A stretch of DNA of 44,547 bases from Natrialba taiwanensis DSM 12281 (GCF_000337595.1 NZ_AOIL01000013.1:143601-188147); one strand, 5' to 3'. Positions 24,042-32,964 are shown, counted from the stretch's first letter. Notes: generated by a model from the letters alone, not told the origin. Program-made: numbers and translations.

Positions 24042-24379
24042 ATCGCGGATCGCCGGCGTACCGACGGACGAACGGCCGTCGAAGCGAGGCGATGGTTGCG
24101 ACCGAACCGCGAACCAACGCTGGACCAGACGGCGCGATATCTCCTACCGCTGTCCGTGTGTGGCGATTCGAGTCGGGAATGCAATCACAGCCACAGTTAC
24201 AGTCACGAACCCCTCCCGCGTTCACGCTGCAGTGAAACGGCCGGCGGTTACTGTCGGCAGACGGCCGGTTTCAGAACGTCATACAGAGAGACGTTCGACC
24301 GCCGGTCCGGAGAATTGTAACCGTTTCCGGTTACGATCTCCCCATAGCTATTTGCATACCGGATGATAACGATATATCG
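24042..24379 (+). promoter_or_regulatory. intergenic region with two inverted repeats before tupA
   Basis: No gene is seen in these 338 bp. Two perfect inverted repeats lie in the half next to tupA: GAACGTC (24274-24280) with GACGTTC (24290-24296), 9-bp spacer, and GTAACCG-TTTC-CGGTTAC (24317-24334), 4-bp spacer. A TATA-like stretch (gataacgatatat) lies just before the tupA ATG. The second repeat is 46 bp before the start and is a good candidate operator for the ModE-like protein encoded after tupC. No hairpin followed by a T-run after the ADH gene was noticed. Confidence 0.5.
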
Positions 24380-25312
24380 ATGTCGATACAACGCCGAGCG
24401 TTCATCGCGACAGTCGGGGGTGGCCTCGCCGTCGGCAGTGCGGGCTGTCTCGGGAACGGTGGATCGGACGAAGGCGACGGTATGCCGGACGTGAGCGGCA
24501 CGTCGCTCACACTTACCACGACGACCAGCACCGACGATTCGGAGCTTCTAACCGAACTCAACCCGCCGTTCGAGGAGCACTACGGGGTTACGGTTGAGGC
24601 GGTCCCTCAGGGAACCGGAAACGCCATCAAAACGGCACGCCGCGGCGATTCCGACGTGGTGATGGTCCACGCCCGGTCGCTCGAGGATGAGTTCATGCAG
24701 GACGGTTACGGCGTGAACCGGCGCGATCTGATGTTCAACGATTTCGTCGTCGTCGGGCCGCCCGACGATCCGGCCGGAATCAACGGCAACGAGTCGGTTG
24801 TCGAGGCGTTCGAAGCGATCGCCGACACCGGTTCGACGTTCGTCTCCCGCGGCGATAATTCGGGGACGTACACGAAAGAACAGGAACTCTGGGGCGAAAC
24901 GTCGCTCGGCGAGCCGTCGGGCGAGTGGTACCGCAGTATCGGGTCCGGCATGGGTGATGCGTTGAACCAGGCGAACCTGGATGGGACCTATACGCTGTCG
25001 GACAGAGGGACCTTCCTCTCGATGCGCAGTGATCTCGATCTCGAGATTCACGTGCAGGGGCCGATCGAGGGCGGGTCGGAACTGCTCTCGAACCCGTACG
25101 GGATCGTCGCGGTCAACCCCGAGATTCACGACAACGTCGAGTACACGCTGGCGATGGCATACATCGGCTACGTGACGAGCCCCGAGGCGCAATCGATCAT
25201 CGAGGAGTATACGGTAAACGGCGAGCAGTTGTTCTACCCCGATGCGTTAAGCGAGGACCCGAACTTCCAGCAGTACGTCCCCGAAGGGTGGCAAAGCGAC
25301 GGCGAGACGTAA
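24380..25312 (+). CDS. tupA: tungstate ABC transporter substrate-binding lipoprotein
   Basis: A 310-residue solute-binding protein. The N-terminus has a twin-arginine motif (QRRAF) followed by a hydrophobic stretch and the lipobox GSAGC with Cys23, typical of haloarchaeal Tat lipoproteins. The mature part matches Tup[61 protein letters not shown]. It binds tungstate (possibly molybdate) outside the cell for uptake; tungsten or molybdenum would supply aldehyde:ferredoxin oxidoreductases and other pterin enzymes. It heads tupABC and is preceded by inverted repeats that may be regulatory. Tungstate is preferred over molybdate because of the TTTST and GTGNAIK blocks. Confidence 0.9.
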   Translation: MSIQRRAFIATVGGGLAVGSAGCLGNGGSDEGDGMPDVSGTSLTLTTTTSTDDSELLTELNPPFEEHYGVTVEAVPQGTGNAIKTARRGDSDVVMVHARSLEDEFMQDGYGVNRRDLMFNDFVVVGPPDDPAGINGNESVVEAFEAIADTGSTFVSRGDNSGTYTKEQELWGETSLGEPSGEWYRSIGSGMGDALNQANLDGTYTLSDRGTFLSMRSDLDLEIHVQGPIEGGSELLSNPYGIVAVNPEIHDNVEYTLAMAYIGYVTSPEAQSIIEEYTVNGEQLFYPDALSEDPNFQQYVPEGWQSDGET

Positions 25313-25379
25313 TCGACGTGGTGACAACGCGTGACCGAGCAACGAGACGATACCCAAGGATGAATCCGGTGAACCGATC

Positions 25380-26153
25380 GTGAGTGGCATCCGAACGAGC
25401 GCCGCGCCGATGGCCGGCTGTAGCGACTGCCTCAGTCAGACGCCGAACCTGGCGGCGATCGCCCCGCTCCAGTCCGAGTTCCCCTTCGAGTGGATCTACA
25501 TCAGGAGCATCATCGAGGTCTCGCTCTACGTCAGTCTCGTCGCCGTCGCCCTGAGTACCCTCCTGAGCATCCCCGTCGCGCTCGTGCTCGGATTTACCGA
25601 ATTCCGCGGCAAGGGCTTTCTGCGGTCAGTCATCACGACCGGAATGGGCTTTCCGAGCGTCGTCGTGGGGCTTTCCGTCCTGTTTCTCGTCTCCAATCAG
25701 GGGCCGCTCGGCCCGCTCGATCTGATCTTTACGACCGAGGCGATGATCCTGTCCCAGTTGGTCCTCGCGACGCCGGTCATCATGGGCGTGAGCCTCGCCG
25801 CCGTCTCGAGCGTCGACCAGCAGGTCCGTGATGCGGCCTTCGCGATGGGCGGGACGCGCCTCGATGTCGCACTCGTCACGATCAAAGAGGCCCGGTACGG
25901 TCTCGTCACCGCCGTCCTCGCCGGGTTCGGCCGGGCGATCAGCGAGATCGGCAGCGTCCTCATCGTGGGTGGCAACATCGTCGGATCGGACGGCGAGTCC
26001 TACACGCGGACGCTCACGACGGCGATCCGCGTCGAGGCCCGGAACGGCCAGTTCGATACGGCGTTTCTCCTCGGCGCGATTCTCGTCGTCCTCGTCTTGC
26101 TCGTCAACGCGCTCGTGATCCGCCTCGGGGGCACCAACGGAGGGTACCGATGA
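25380..26153 (+). CDS. tupB: tungstate ABC transporter permease
   Basis: A 257-residue permease with about six transmembrane helices. The EAA loop is present ([20 protein letters not shown]) and sits before [20 protein letters not shown], as in TupB and other molybdate/tungstate permeases. The start is given as GTG; an in-frame ATG at 25410 would shorten the unusual Cys-containing N-terminus ([10 protein letters not shown]). It follows tupA by 67 bp and overlaps tupC by 4 bp (ATGA), which indicates coupled translation. No second permease is encoded, so a homodimer is expected. Confidence 0.9.
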   Translation: MSGIRTSAAPMAGCSDCLSQTPNLAAIAPLQSEFPFEWIYIRSIIEVSLYVSLVAVALSTLLSIPVALVLGFTEFRGKGFLRSVITTGMGFPSVVVGLSVLFLVSNQGPLGPLDLIFTTEAMILSQLVLATPVIMGVSLAAVSSVDQQVRDAAFAMGGTRLDVALVTIKEARYGLVTAVLAGFGRAISEIGSVLIVGGNIVGSDGESYTRTLTTAIRVEARNGQFDTAFLLGAILVVLVLLVNALVIRLGGTNGGYR

Positions 26154-26995
26154 CGATGGACGACCCCGCAACGGCCGCAAAAGACGCGAGTTCAACTCGG
26201 CCGACGGATGCGCCACCGTCCACAACGCCGACGCTCCGGGCCGTCGACATCCGGCACGGCTACGGCTCCGAAACCGTCCTCGAGAGCGTCTCGCTGTCGA
26301 TCGACGCCGGCGAGGTCGTCGCGATCATCGGCCCGTCCGGCGTCGGCAAGACGACGCTCCTGCGTCTCCTTGCGCTGTTCGAGCAGCCCCGTGACGGGGC
26401 ACTGGAGTACGACGGAACCGACGTCTGGGAGATCACGACCCAACAGCGCCTCGCCTTCCGCCGGCGGATCGGCATGGTGTTCCAAGACGCCAGCCTCTTC
26501 GACGCGAGCGTGCGCCGTAACGCCGAGTACGGCCTGCACGTTCGCCAATCCTGGATCGACCGCCTTCGCCGCGAGGTCGCCGACCTCGTCGGGCTGCGCG
26601 ACGGAACAAGTGAGGCGATCGAGGCGCTCGACGTAGTCGGGCTCGCGGACGAACTCGACCGGCACGCGAGTTCGCTCTCGGGTGGAGAGGCCCAGCGCGT
26701 CGCGTTTGCACGGGCGCTGGCGTTCGATCCCGACGTACTCTTGCTCGACGAACCCACGTCGGATCTCGACCCGCGGAATACGTCGGTCATCGAGGATGCG
26801 GTCCGCGAGGCGAGCGAGCGCGGGATCGGCGTGGCGATCGCGACGCACGACATGAACCAGGCCCGGCGCGTCGCCGACCGGGTTGCGGTGTTGCTCGGCG
26901 ACGGGATCATCGAGGTCGGCGAGACGAAGACGATGTTCGAAGACCCGGAGGACCCGCGGACGCGAAAGTTCATCGACGGGGAGTTGATTTACTAA
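26150..26995 (+). CDS. tupC: tungstate ABC transporter ATP-binding protein
   Basis: A 281-residue ABC ATPase with Walker [11 protein letters not shown]-loop MVFQDASLF, signature LSGGEAQR, Walker [13 protein letters not shown] and H-loop ATHD. It lacks a C-terminal TOBE domain, which instead occurs in the regulator encoded just downstream. The N-terminal ~25 residues are disordered. Its ATG overlaps the stop of tupB. The start two codons later (26156) is an alternative. Together with tupA and tupB it forms a complete importer. Confidence 0.9.
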   Translation: MTMDDPATAAKDASSTRPTDAPPSTTPTLRAVDIRHGYGSETVLESVSLSIDAGEVVAIIGPSGVGKTTLLRLLALFEQPRDGALEYDGTDVWEITTQQRLAFRRRIGMVFQDASLFDASVRRNAEYGLHVRQSWIDRLRREVADLVGLRDGTSEAIEALDVVGLADELDRHASSLSGGEAQRVAFARALAFDPDVLLLDEPTSDLDPRNTSVIEDAVREASERGIGVAIATHDMNQARRVADRVAVLLGDGIIEVGETKTMFEDPEDPRTRKFIDGELIY

Positions 26996-27047
26996 TGGCG
27001 CTGTATTGTCTTCGTATGCCACCAACTCCCGTGCGACGGAGGTCACC

Positions 27048-27863
27048 GTGACCGTCGAAAAGCGGTACCGAACCGAACTCGCCATCGACGGCGTGACGAT
27101 CGACCGCCGGGACGTCGAGATGCTCGAAGCCATCGACCGCCACGGCTCGATGCACGCCGCCGCCGACGCGCTCGGGCGCTCGTACGCCCGTCTCCAGCGT
27201 CGCGTCGTCGAACTCGAGGACGCGGTCGGCGCGGTCACAGAGCGCCGTCGCGGCGGTGCGGACGGCGGCGGAACCGAACTCACGCCCGCGGCGGTCGACC
27301 TCCTCCAACAGTTCGAACGCCACCAGACCGAACTCAACGGCGTCGCCCGCGTCACCGAATCCGTGTTTCCGGGGACCGTGGTCGATCGAACCGGTGAACT
27401 CGGGACGGTCGAGACGCCGATCGGTCGGATCGTCGCCCTCGTTCCCGACGACGCGACGACGGTCGAGGTCGGCGTCCGCTCGGATGCGGTCGTGCTGTCC
27501 GATCCGTCGACAGTCGACGCGACAGCGACCGACGATCCGTCGGCGTCCGACGTATCGACAGCCGGGAGCGATGCCACAGACGGCAGCAACCCGCGGCGGA
27601 CGAGCCTTCGAAACCAGTTTACGGGAACCGTCACGGCGATCGACGCCGCCGACGCCATCGCCAGAGTCACGCTCGACCTCGGCGACGAGGGCGACGAGGG
27701 CGACGGCAGCAGTGATGGCGACAGCGGTGACGAGTTCACCCTCCAGACGGTCATCACGCGGACGAGCCTGCAGCGACTCGAACTCGAACCCGGCGTGGCG
27801 GTGCGTGCGTCGTTCAAGGCGACGGCGGCGCGGGCGATTCCGGCGGCACAGAACCGGGAGTAA
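27048..27863 (+). CDS. ModE-like regulator with TOBE domain
   Basis: A 271-residue protein with an N-terminal LysR-type winged HTH as in ModE (RRDVEMLEAIDRHGSMHAAA, then ALGRSYARLQRRVVELEDA) and C-terminal oxyanion-binding-like sequence (VTAIDAADAIARVTLDL, TSLQRLELEPGVAVRASFKA), typical of TOBE/Mop molybdate-tungstate binding domains; the middle VETPIGRIVALVPDD segment may be a second copy. It probably senses tungstate or molybdate and controls tupABC. GTG at 27048 was chosen because GGAGGT lies 4 bp upstream; an in-frame TTG at 27006 is less likely. It follows tupC by about 50 bp. A long Asp/Ser/Gly-rich insertion splits the TOBE region. Confidence 0.8.
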   Translation: MTVEKRYRTELAIDGVTIDRRDVEMLEAIDRHGSMHAAADALGRSYARLQRRVVELEDAVGAVTERRRGGADGGGTELTPAAVDLLQQFERHQTELNGVARVTESVFPGTVVDRTGELGTVETPIGRIVALVPDDATTVEVGVRSDAVVLSDPSTVDATATDDPSASDVSTAGSDATDGSNPRRTSLRNQFTGTVTAIDAADAIARVTLDLGDEGDEGDGSSDGDSGDEFTLQTVITRTSLQRLELEPGVAVRASFKATAARAIPAAQNRE

Positions 27864-27883
27864 CAGAACGCAGTTGCCCGTTC

Positions 27884-28564
27884 TCAGACGACATCGCCGC
27901 GAACCGTTACGCCGTCCTGTTGCTCGCGCCAGGCGTGGAGGTCATGGGCGGCCTCGGTCGCCTCCTCGTCGTCCAGTCCGAGCATCCCCAGGGCCGCCGA
28001 AAGCGTCGGCAGCGCGAGTTCGCTCTCGCGGAGTTTCCGGAAGGCCTCGTCGCTTTTCGTGCCCTCGGCCCAGAGGCAGACGCCGCGGGGGTCGAGCAGT
28101 TGCGTGTAGTCGCCACGGCGTTTCGCACCGCGGAGACGCTGGGTGACGTTGTCCTCGAAGGAGGCGTTGCAGACTTCGAGGTGGATCGGTTCGTCCTCGT
28201 CGCCGAGCAAGTGGGCGGCGAGACACTGTTCGGGAGCGGCGTGACCGTTCGCGTTCGCTCGCAGGAGGTCGGGATGGTCGTCGGCCCAGTCGGCGCGGAC
28301 GGATTTGCCGACGCCGGCAATGCCGTGGGAGTCGCGAAATCGGGCGTCCGGGTCGTCTCCAGTGTCGCTGACGGATGCGCTGCCGTCGCGCAACAGGATG
28401 TCCTTCGTCAGGTAGACATCGAGGCGCTCGACCGGGTCGAGACCGAGCGCGACATCGCCGAAGGCCCAGACTTCTCGGACGGGCACCGGCAACTGTTCGC
28501 GTTCGACGGTGTCGACGAGTTCTTCGAGCCGGGCGACCGCGTCGGCGCGGTCAAATCCACTCAT
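27884..28564 (-). CDS. conserved haloarchaeal hypothetical, nucleotidyltransferase-like N-terminus
   Basis: A 226-residue protein, not firmly recognised. The block VWAFGDVALGLDPVERLDVYL resembles the G-S-x-A-x-G...D-x-D loop of nucleotidyltransferase folds, with GD in place of GS, so it may be a diverged and possibly inactive member. The rest is helical and charged, with HLEVCNASFEDNVTQRL and KLRESELALPTLSAALGMLG. The ATG at 28564 (MSGFDRADAV) was chosen because the 37 residues upstream in frame are low-complexity and unlike coding sequence. It is convergent with the ModE-like gene (20 bp apart) and lies upstream of, but on the opposite strand from, the hydrolase. Confidence 0.6.
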   Translation of the reverse strand: MSGFDRADAVARLEELVDTVEREQLPVPVREVWAFGDVALGLDPVERLDVYLTKDILLRDGSASVSDTGDDPDARFRDSHGIAGVGKSVRADWADDHPDLLRANANGHAAPEQCLAAHLLGDEDEPIHLEVCNASFEDNVTQRLRGAKRRGDYTQLLDPRGVCLWAEGTKSDEAFRKLRESELALPTLSAALGMLGLDDEEATEAAHDLHAWREQQDGVTVRGDVV

Positions 28565-28671
28565 TGTGGGTGAGTGGGGTCTCGAGTCGCAAAACGGTTT
28601 CTCGTTTTCAGTGTCGGTTTCAGTTTCGATGTCGCTCCCATTCCCGTTCCCGCTCTTACCCCAACGGCGCT

Positions 28672-29145
28672 TCAAACCCGCTTCGACCGATCGGTCGTCA
28701 CGTACACCGTCTTCCGAACCGTCGCGTGCACCGTCCCGTCCGCGTCGACGAGGTCGACGGTGTAGTGGCGATCGATCGAGTCTGTCTCCGAATCCGCGAG
28801 TTCGGCACGGACCGCGGCCAGTTCCTCGTCGCTGATCGTAAACCGCGCGTACAGCGTCTCTTGCCCCGGCTTCTTAAATCGAATATCGGCCTCTTTGTCC
28901 CAGACAGTGAACTCGTCGCCGAGATTCTTGAGGAGCATCATCATGTAAAACGGGTCGGTCGCGGCGTACATGCTGCCGCCGAAGGTCGTCCCGACGTAGT
29001 TTCGCGTCCGCCAGGTGTGCGGAAGCTTGATCCGAACCTCCTGCCAGTCGGGTGCAATGTACGTGACGCGGCCGCCGGTGCGGCGATAGGCCGGAAAGAG
29101 GTTGAACCCAATCCGATAGAGTCGTGCGCGAAGCGAGTCGAACAT
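28672..29145 (-). CDS. DUF4442 hotdog-fold thioesterase-like protein
   Basis: A 157-residue single-domain hotdog protein. Features of DUF4442 are FNLFPAYRRTGGRVTYIAPDW, the central helix TRNYVGTTFGGSMYAATDPF, FTVWDKEADIRFKKPGQETL and the terminal strand VHATVRKTVYVT. Proteins of this family are related to acyl-CoA thioesterases; activity is mostly unproven. The ATG at 29145 starts just before the conserved LYRIGFNLFPAY block; the upstream in-frame region is Arg-rich and not coding-like. It is divergent from the alpha/beta hydrolase at 29299 with 153 bp between. Confidence 0.8.
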   Translation of the reverse strand: MFDSLRARLYRIGFNLFPAYRRTGGRVTYIAPDWQEVRIKLPHTWRTRNYVGTTFGGSMYAATDPFYMMMLLKNLGDEFTVWDKEADIRFKKPGQETLYARFTISDEELAAVRAELADSETDSIDRHYTVDLVDADGTVHATVRKTVYVTTDRSKRV

Positions 29146-29298
29146 ACGACCTCTCGGTCGAGTACGCTCAAAGCCGTTGGTAAACCCCGTGTTCGTGTCC
29201 GCGCGTTGTCGATGCCGCCGCCCACCGACACCGTCGGACGCCGGCGCGAATCGTGTCAAGAGAGCAGGTTTTTATCCGATCATATCGAATGCCAAGAT

Positions 29299-30018
29299 AT
29301 GCGACACCGCGTCTTCAACGACGACGGCGACACTGAACTCGTGTTCGTCATGGGCTGGGGCAACCGCTGGACCCACGAGAACGTCAGTTGGCTCATCGGG
29401 AAGCTGACCGACGCCGGCTATCGAGTTCACGCGTTCGAACTCCCGACGAACATCGAGGACTTCAAAGCGGACTGGCTCGAGCCGATCGCGGAGTACGTCC
29501 TCGAGTTTGAGGAGTACCAGCTGTTGGCCCACAGTTCGGGTGCGCTCGTCGCCCAGGCGTTAGATGGCGCGGACGACCACGTTTACCTGAGTCCGTGGTG
29601 GGGCTACGGCGCGGACTATCCCGACGCCCTTCTCGATCTGGTCTCGAAAGTCCCGACGACGCTCCCCTGTCTGCCCGTCGGCGACATGGACCGTGATGCC
29701 CTCGGCGAGCGGGCAACCGACCACCAGCTCGCGACGACCCCGCGGTGGGTATCGCCCGCGTTCGTCCGCGAGACGCGCCACGCCCAGCAGGACCTGCTCA
29801 CGATCGACCACGACGCGGTCGTCTTCTGCTCGCTTCGAGACCCGGTTATCAGCCTCCGCCCGATCGGCGAACGCGTCCCCGCGGAACACGTCGTCCTCTA
29901 CGACGGCGGTCACGAACTCTTTTCTTCCGCAACTCGGGAGCGCTACATCGACCTCCTGCTCGACGCCCTCGAAGACGGGGCCGCAGCTATCGAAGCGCGG
30001 TCGATCGTGCCGGCCTAA
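29299..30018 (+). CDS. alpha/beta-hydrolase
   Basis: A 239-residue alpha/beta hydrolase. The oxyanion strand is VFVMGWGNRW, the nucleophile elbow LLAHSSGALVAQ (A-H-S-S-G in place of G-x-S-x-G, central Ser about residue 80), the acid is probably in FCSLRDPVI and the catalytic His is in DGGHELF near the C-terminus. The replacement of the first Gly by Ala is common in this family. Substrate is unknown. The ATG is preceded by a TATA-like box (gtttttatcc) about 30 bp upstream, consistent with a leaderless message. Confidence 0.8.
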   Translation: MRHRVFNDDGDTELVFVMGWGNRWTHENVSWLIGKLTDAGYRVHAFELPTNIEDFKADWLEPIAEYVLEFEEYQLLAHSSGALVAQALDGADDHVYLSPWWGYGADYPDALLDLVSKVPTTLPCLPVGDMDRDALGERATDHQLATTPRWVSPAFVRETRHAQQDLLTIDHDAVVFCSLRDPVISLRPIGERVPAEHVVLYDGGHELFSSATRERYIDLLLDALEDGAAAIEARSIVPA

Positions 30019-30089
30019 GGCGCGATTTTCGCACTGCTCGAACGCGAGTCTCCTGACAGGTTCTCCTGATGGGTGCGACCGAGACGACG

Positions 30090-30140
30090 AAAGACCGGCC
30101 GCAACCATGGAGACAAAAGACCGGCCACAACCACGGAGAC
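30090..30140 (+). repeat. imperfect tandem repeat before ncsA
   Basis: Two 25-bp units (30090-30114 and 30116-30140), spaced by one base, agree at 23 of 25 positions: both start aaagaccggcc and end ggagac. They lie 38-88 bp before the ncsA ATG, upstream of its probable TATA box (acatacgcg). They may be binding sites or simple duplication. Confidence 0.6.
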
Positions 30141-30177
30141 GAAACCGACATACGCGTTCGACCGCAACCTCTCCGCG

Positions 30178-31137
30178 ATGGACTGTAATCGGTGTGACCA
30201 GGAGGCGGTCATGCACGCCGCCTACTCCGGATCTCACCTCTGTGCCGATCACTTCCGCGAATCCGTCGCCAAACGAGTTCGCCGTCGCATCCGACGCGAC
30301 GATCTCGTCCCCCAGGACGCAACCCCCGAAAACCCCCAAACCTGGGTCATCGGCCTCTCCGGCGGCAAAGACAGCGTCGTCCTCACACAGCTCCTCCACG
30401 ACACGTTCGACGACGACCCGCGTATCGAACTCGTCGGCCTGACGATTCACGAGGGCATCGAGGGCTACCGCGACAAGAGCGTCGACGCCTGCGTCGAACT
30501 CACCGACGACCTCGACATTCGCCACGAACTCGTCTCCTACGCGGAGGAATTCGGCGTTCGGATGGACGATGTCGTCGAGGACGACCCCGAGAACATGGCC
30601 GCCTGCGCCTACTGTGGCGTCTTCCGCCGGGACCTCCTCTCGACGTACGCCGATGAACTCGAGGCCGACCTGCTGTTGACGGGGCACAACTTGGACGACG
30701 AGGCCCAGACGGCGTTAATGAACTTCCTCGAAGGCGACGTCGAACAGATCGCCAAACACTTCGATGCGAGTCTCGGCCCGCTCTCGAAACGCGAGGACCA
30801 GAGCGAGTTCGTGCCGCGCGCCAAACCGCTTCGTGACGTTCCCGAGAAGGAGGTCGCCCTCTACGCCCATCTCGAGGATCTGCCGGCACACATCACAGAG
30901 TGTCCGCACGCGAGCGAAGCCTACCGCGGCGAGATCCAGCAGTTGTTGTACGAGCTAGAGGAGAACCATCCCGGGACGCGACATTCGATCATCTCGGGCT
31001 ACGAGGAGGTCGCGGAGATTGCGGCGGACGAGTTCAGCGGCGATGATGGTGCGGACCTTCAGGAGTGTGTCGAGTGTGGGTCGACGACGACGCGTGAGGT
31101 CTGTCGGAAGTGTTCGTTGCTCGAGGCGCTCGTCTGA
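30178..31137 (+). CDS. ncsA: tRNA 2-thiolation protein NcsA/TtuA family
   Basis: A 319-residue PP-loop ATPase that activates U34 of tRNA for 2-thiolation, using SAMP-type ubiquitin-like proteins as sulfur carriers in haloarchaea. An N-terminal zinc site (Cys3, Cys6, Cys22, His25) precedes the PP-loop GLSGGKDS (59-66). MAACAYCGVFRR supplies the cysteines of the Fe-S or catalytic site, LLTGHNLDDEAQT is the second ATP motif, and C-terminal zinc fingers are CPHA and CVECGSTTTREVCRKC. The domain order and length match TtuA/Ncs6. ATG at 30178 was chosen because MDCNRC is the family N-terminus. It is convergent with ftsZ2. Confidence 0.93.
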   Translation: MDCNRCDQEAVMHAAYSGSHLCADHFRESVAKRVRRRIRRDDLVPQDATPENPQTWVIGLSGGKDSVVLTQLLHDTFDDDPRIELVGLTIHEGIEGYRDKSVDACVELTDDLDIRHELVSYAEEFGVRMDDVVEDDPENMAACAYCGVFRRDLLSTYADELEADLLLTGHNLDDEAQTALMNFLEGDVEQIAKHFDASLGPLSKREDQSEFVPRAKPLRDVPEKEVALYAHLEDLPAHITECPHASEAYRGEIQQLLYELEENHPGTRHSIISGYEEVAEIAADEFSGDDGADLQECVECGSTTTREVCRKCSLLEALV

Positions 31138-31141
31138 AACG

Positions 31142-31216
31142 GTCTGCTGTACCGATTTCCCGGCCCAACCGCCGGATGGCGCGCGGGTGCGCCGGAACTG
31201 ACTGACAGCAGTCCGT
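31142..31216 (+). repeat. dispersed intergenic repeat, copy B, with hairpin arms
   Basis: This copy starts 5 bp after the ncsA stop and matches copy A at 12923. CTGCTGT (31144-31150) and ACAGCAG (31205-31211) are perfect inverted arms around a GC-rich core that can also pair (TTTCCCGGC with GCCGGAA). The position right after a gene suggests a role in RNA 3' ends or a small non-autonomous repeat family. Confidence 0.6.
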
Positions 31217-31354
31217 GAGAGTGCGAATCGGAGTTCCGGTGTCGTCGCTGCGTGTACCGTCACCCGCGTCGCTGTATGCAATGTGTACGACAGGTGCTGC
31301 CGTGTCATACATGGCCGACGCTCACAGATGTATTTGAAACCGAAACTGCACTCG

Positions 31355-31371
31355 GTCGCCTGAAAAGCGAC
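31355..31371 (-). terminator. possible stem-loop terminator of ftsZ2
   Basis: On the reverse strand, 4 bp after the ftsZ2 stop, GTCGC-TTTTCAG-GCGAC forms a stem that extends with one bulge to CTC/GAG (31352-31374). No long T-run follows the stem in the ftsZ2 direction, but the loop holds four T. It is the only stem-loop between ftsZ2 and the repeat copy after ncsA that I noticed. Confidence 0.4.
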
Positions 31372-31375
31372 GAGG

Positions 31376-32566
31376 TTACCGGATAACGTCGACGCCGTTC
31401 TGTTTCTCGAGTTCGCTTCGGCCGCCGTCACTCTGCGCGCCGAACCCCTGTTTGCGTCCGGATTCGACGTTGTTGCTCGCGTCGAAGTCGGCATCGTTGA
31501 GCCCTTCGATGCTGGCGCGGGACTTGTCGGCCTGCTTTTGCGTCGTTGGACCGAGGACCTGAGCGCTCTGAACGCCGGTCATGATCGCCATGACCCGGAC
31601 CTTGCCCTTGTAGGACTCCTGGATGCGCGCGCCCCAGATGACGTTCGCCGAGGCCTCGAGGCGCTCCGTGATGTTGTCTGCGATCCCTTCTGCCTCTTTG
31701 AGTGTGAGGTCCGGACCACCTGTGATGTGGACGAGTCCACCGGATGCACCGCGGTAGTCGACGTCCAACAGCGGATGGTTCATCGCATCTTTGACGACCT
31801 CGTCGGTCTTGTTCTTGTCCTGGGTTTCGCCGACGAGCATGACGGCGACGCCGCCCTGGTTCATGATCGTGGACATGTCCGCGTAGTCCAGATTGATCAG
31901 GGACGGCTGCGTAATCGTCTCCGAGATGCCCTTGACGGTCTCGGCGATGATCTGGTCCATCACGGAGAACGCCTTGCCGATCGGCAGGTTCGGGACGTAA
32001 TCGAGCAGCCGGTTGTTGTCCAGTACGATGATGGAGTCGGCCTGCTCGCGGAGTTTCTCGAGACCTTCCTCGGCTTTGACCGTGCGGGCGCGTTCGACGT
32101 TAAAGGGCGTCGAGACCATCCCGACGACGATCGCACCCTGTTCTTTGGCGATCTTCGAGACGACGGGGGCGGCACCCGTGCCGGTGCCACCGCCCATCCC
32201 CGCGGTCACGAAGACGAGGTCTGCGTCACCGAGGACTTCCTTGATCGTACTCTGGGCCATCTCCGTCGCCCGTTCGCCCATCGACGGATCGCCACCCGCA
32301 CCGAGTCCGTTCGTGAGCGACTTGCCGACGAGGATCTTCGTGTCGGCCTCGATCATCTTCAGGTGCTGTTTGTCCGTATTGATCGCAACCGTGTCAGCAC
32401 CGTCAACACCGATGTTATACAGCCGATTGATGGTGTTGTTCCCCGCACCACCGCAGCCGACGATGACGATCCGGGGCTCGCCGAACTCGTCTTCGTCCAT
32501 CGATGCGTCCATCTCACGGGCTTCCTGTTCCGCGTTGTCGAGGGCGTCCTGAACAATATCCTGCAT
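31376..32566 (-). CDS. ftsZ2: cell division GTPase FtsZ2
   Basis: A 396-residue tubulin-superfamily GTPase. The nucleotide motifs are VGCGGAGNN (37-45) and the tubulin signature GGGTGTG (125-131); the T7 synergy loop is NLDYAD. The N-terminal [20 protein letters not shown] tail is typical of haloarchaeal FtsZ2 rather than FtsZ1, and the C-terminus (about 50 residues after the GTPase fold) ends [10 protein letters not shown]. FtsZ2 forms the mid-cell ring with FtsZ1 and is needed for constriction. It begins 2 bp after the cdrS stop, so cdrS-ftsZ2 is one operon, which is known from Halobacterium to be cotranscribed. Confidence 0.95.
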   Translation of the reverse strand: MQDIVQDALDNAEQEAREMDASMDEDEFGEPRIVIVGCGGAGNNTINRLYNIGVDGADTVAINTDKQHLKMIEADTKILVGKSLTNGLGAGGDPSMGERATEMAQSTIKEVLGDADLVFVTAGMGGGTGTGAAPVVSKIAKEQGAIVVGMVSTPFNVERARTVKAEEGLEKLREQADSIIVLDNNRLLDYVPNLPIGKAFSVMDQIIAETVKGISETITQPSLINLDYADMSTIMNQGGVAVMLVGETQDKNKTDEVVKDAMNHPLLDVDYRGASGGLVHITGGPDLTLKEAEGIADNITERLEASANVIWGARIQESYKGKVRVMAIMTGVQSAQVLGPTTQKQADKSRASIEGLNDADFDASNNVESGRKQGFGAQSDGGRSELEKQNGVDVIR

Positions 32567-32568
32567 CG

Positions 32569-32748
32569 TTACACCTTGGCCCAGTTGTGTTTACCGGCCT
32601 GTTCGCCGTGGCCGTCGTACTGTTCGTTGATCATTTCCCGGACCGCCGACCGGATCGCCTCGCTCCGGTTTGGGAACTCGCCCGAGTCAACCAACTGTTC
32701 TACTTCGTCGATCTGCTGTTTCGGGATACGCAGTGTCACACGCTCCAT
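32569..32748 (-). CDS. cdrS: ribbon-helix-helix regulator CdrS
   Basis: A 59-residue RHH DNA-binding protein: the beta-strand [20 protein letters not shown] is followed by [20 protein letters not shown], giving one complete RHH fold and a short tail. In Halobacterium the homologue CdrS (cell division regulator, short) is cotranscribed with ftsZ2 and controls division genes (published work I recall). ATG at 32748 was chosen because the upstream 26 in-frame residues are not RHH-like and the RHH strand starts at Met1. The leader before it, about 125 nt from the likely TATA box, is dense with palindromic 7-mers, which fits autoregulation or control by CdrL. Confidence 0.9.
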   Translation of the reverse strand: MERVTLRIPKQQIDEVEQLVDSGEFPNRSEAIRSAVREMINEQYDGHGEQAGKHNWAKV

Positions 32749-32766
32749 GGTTATATTCCCCGTTGG

Positions 32767-32944
32767 GTAAGACGGTGGCGCGCCCCTGTCAGACACGACG
32801 TGTCTTACACCGGAGACGCCCGACATCGGGCGGTTTCCGCCGTTTTGTGTCCGGTGTAAGACGACCGTCTTACGCGAATAAACGGAATACTGTCTTGCAT
32901 AATAAAACTACCGACGAGCCGGACGATCACTGTCTTACGACAGT
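32767..32944 (-). promoter_or_regulatory. cdrS-ftsZ2 promoter with array of GTAAGAC operator half-sites
   Basis: The 7-mer GTAAGAC or its complement occurs five times: 32767-32773, 32802-32808, 32856-32862, 32867-32873 and 32932-32938. Two copies build a perfect 18-bp inverted repeat GTAAGACGACCGTCTTAC (32856-32873). Others form ACTGTC-TTAC-GACAGT (32929-32944) and lie beside GACACG-A-CGTGTC (32792-32804). A TATA box on the reverse strand (gttttattatgc, rc of 32897-32908) places the 18-bp palindrome at the expected transcription start. Confidence 0.7.
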
Positions 32945-32964
32945 CACTGATCTGGCGTCTACGG

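Noticed and set aside
26192..27817. A 541-codon reverse-strand frame over tupC and the ModE-like gene
   Set aside because: The forward-strand genes have full ABC ATPase and ModE motifs; the reverse translation is Ser/Arg/Val-rich low-complexity sequence with no domain.
30073..30177. N-terminal extension of NcsA by 35 residues from an upstream GTG
   Set aside because: The extension is only the translation of the tandem 25-bp repeat (basic, Thr-rich), and the family begins at MDCNRC.
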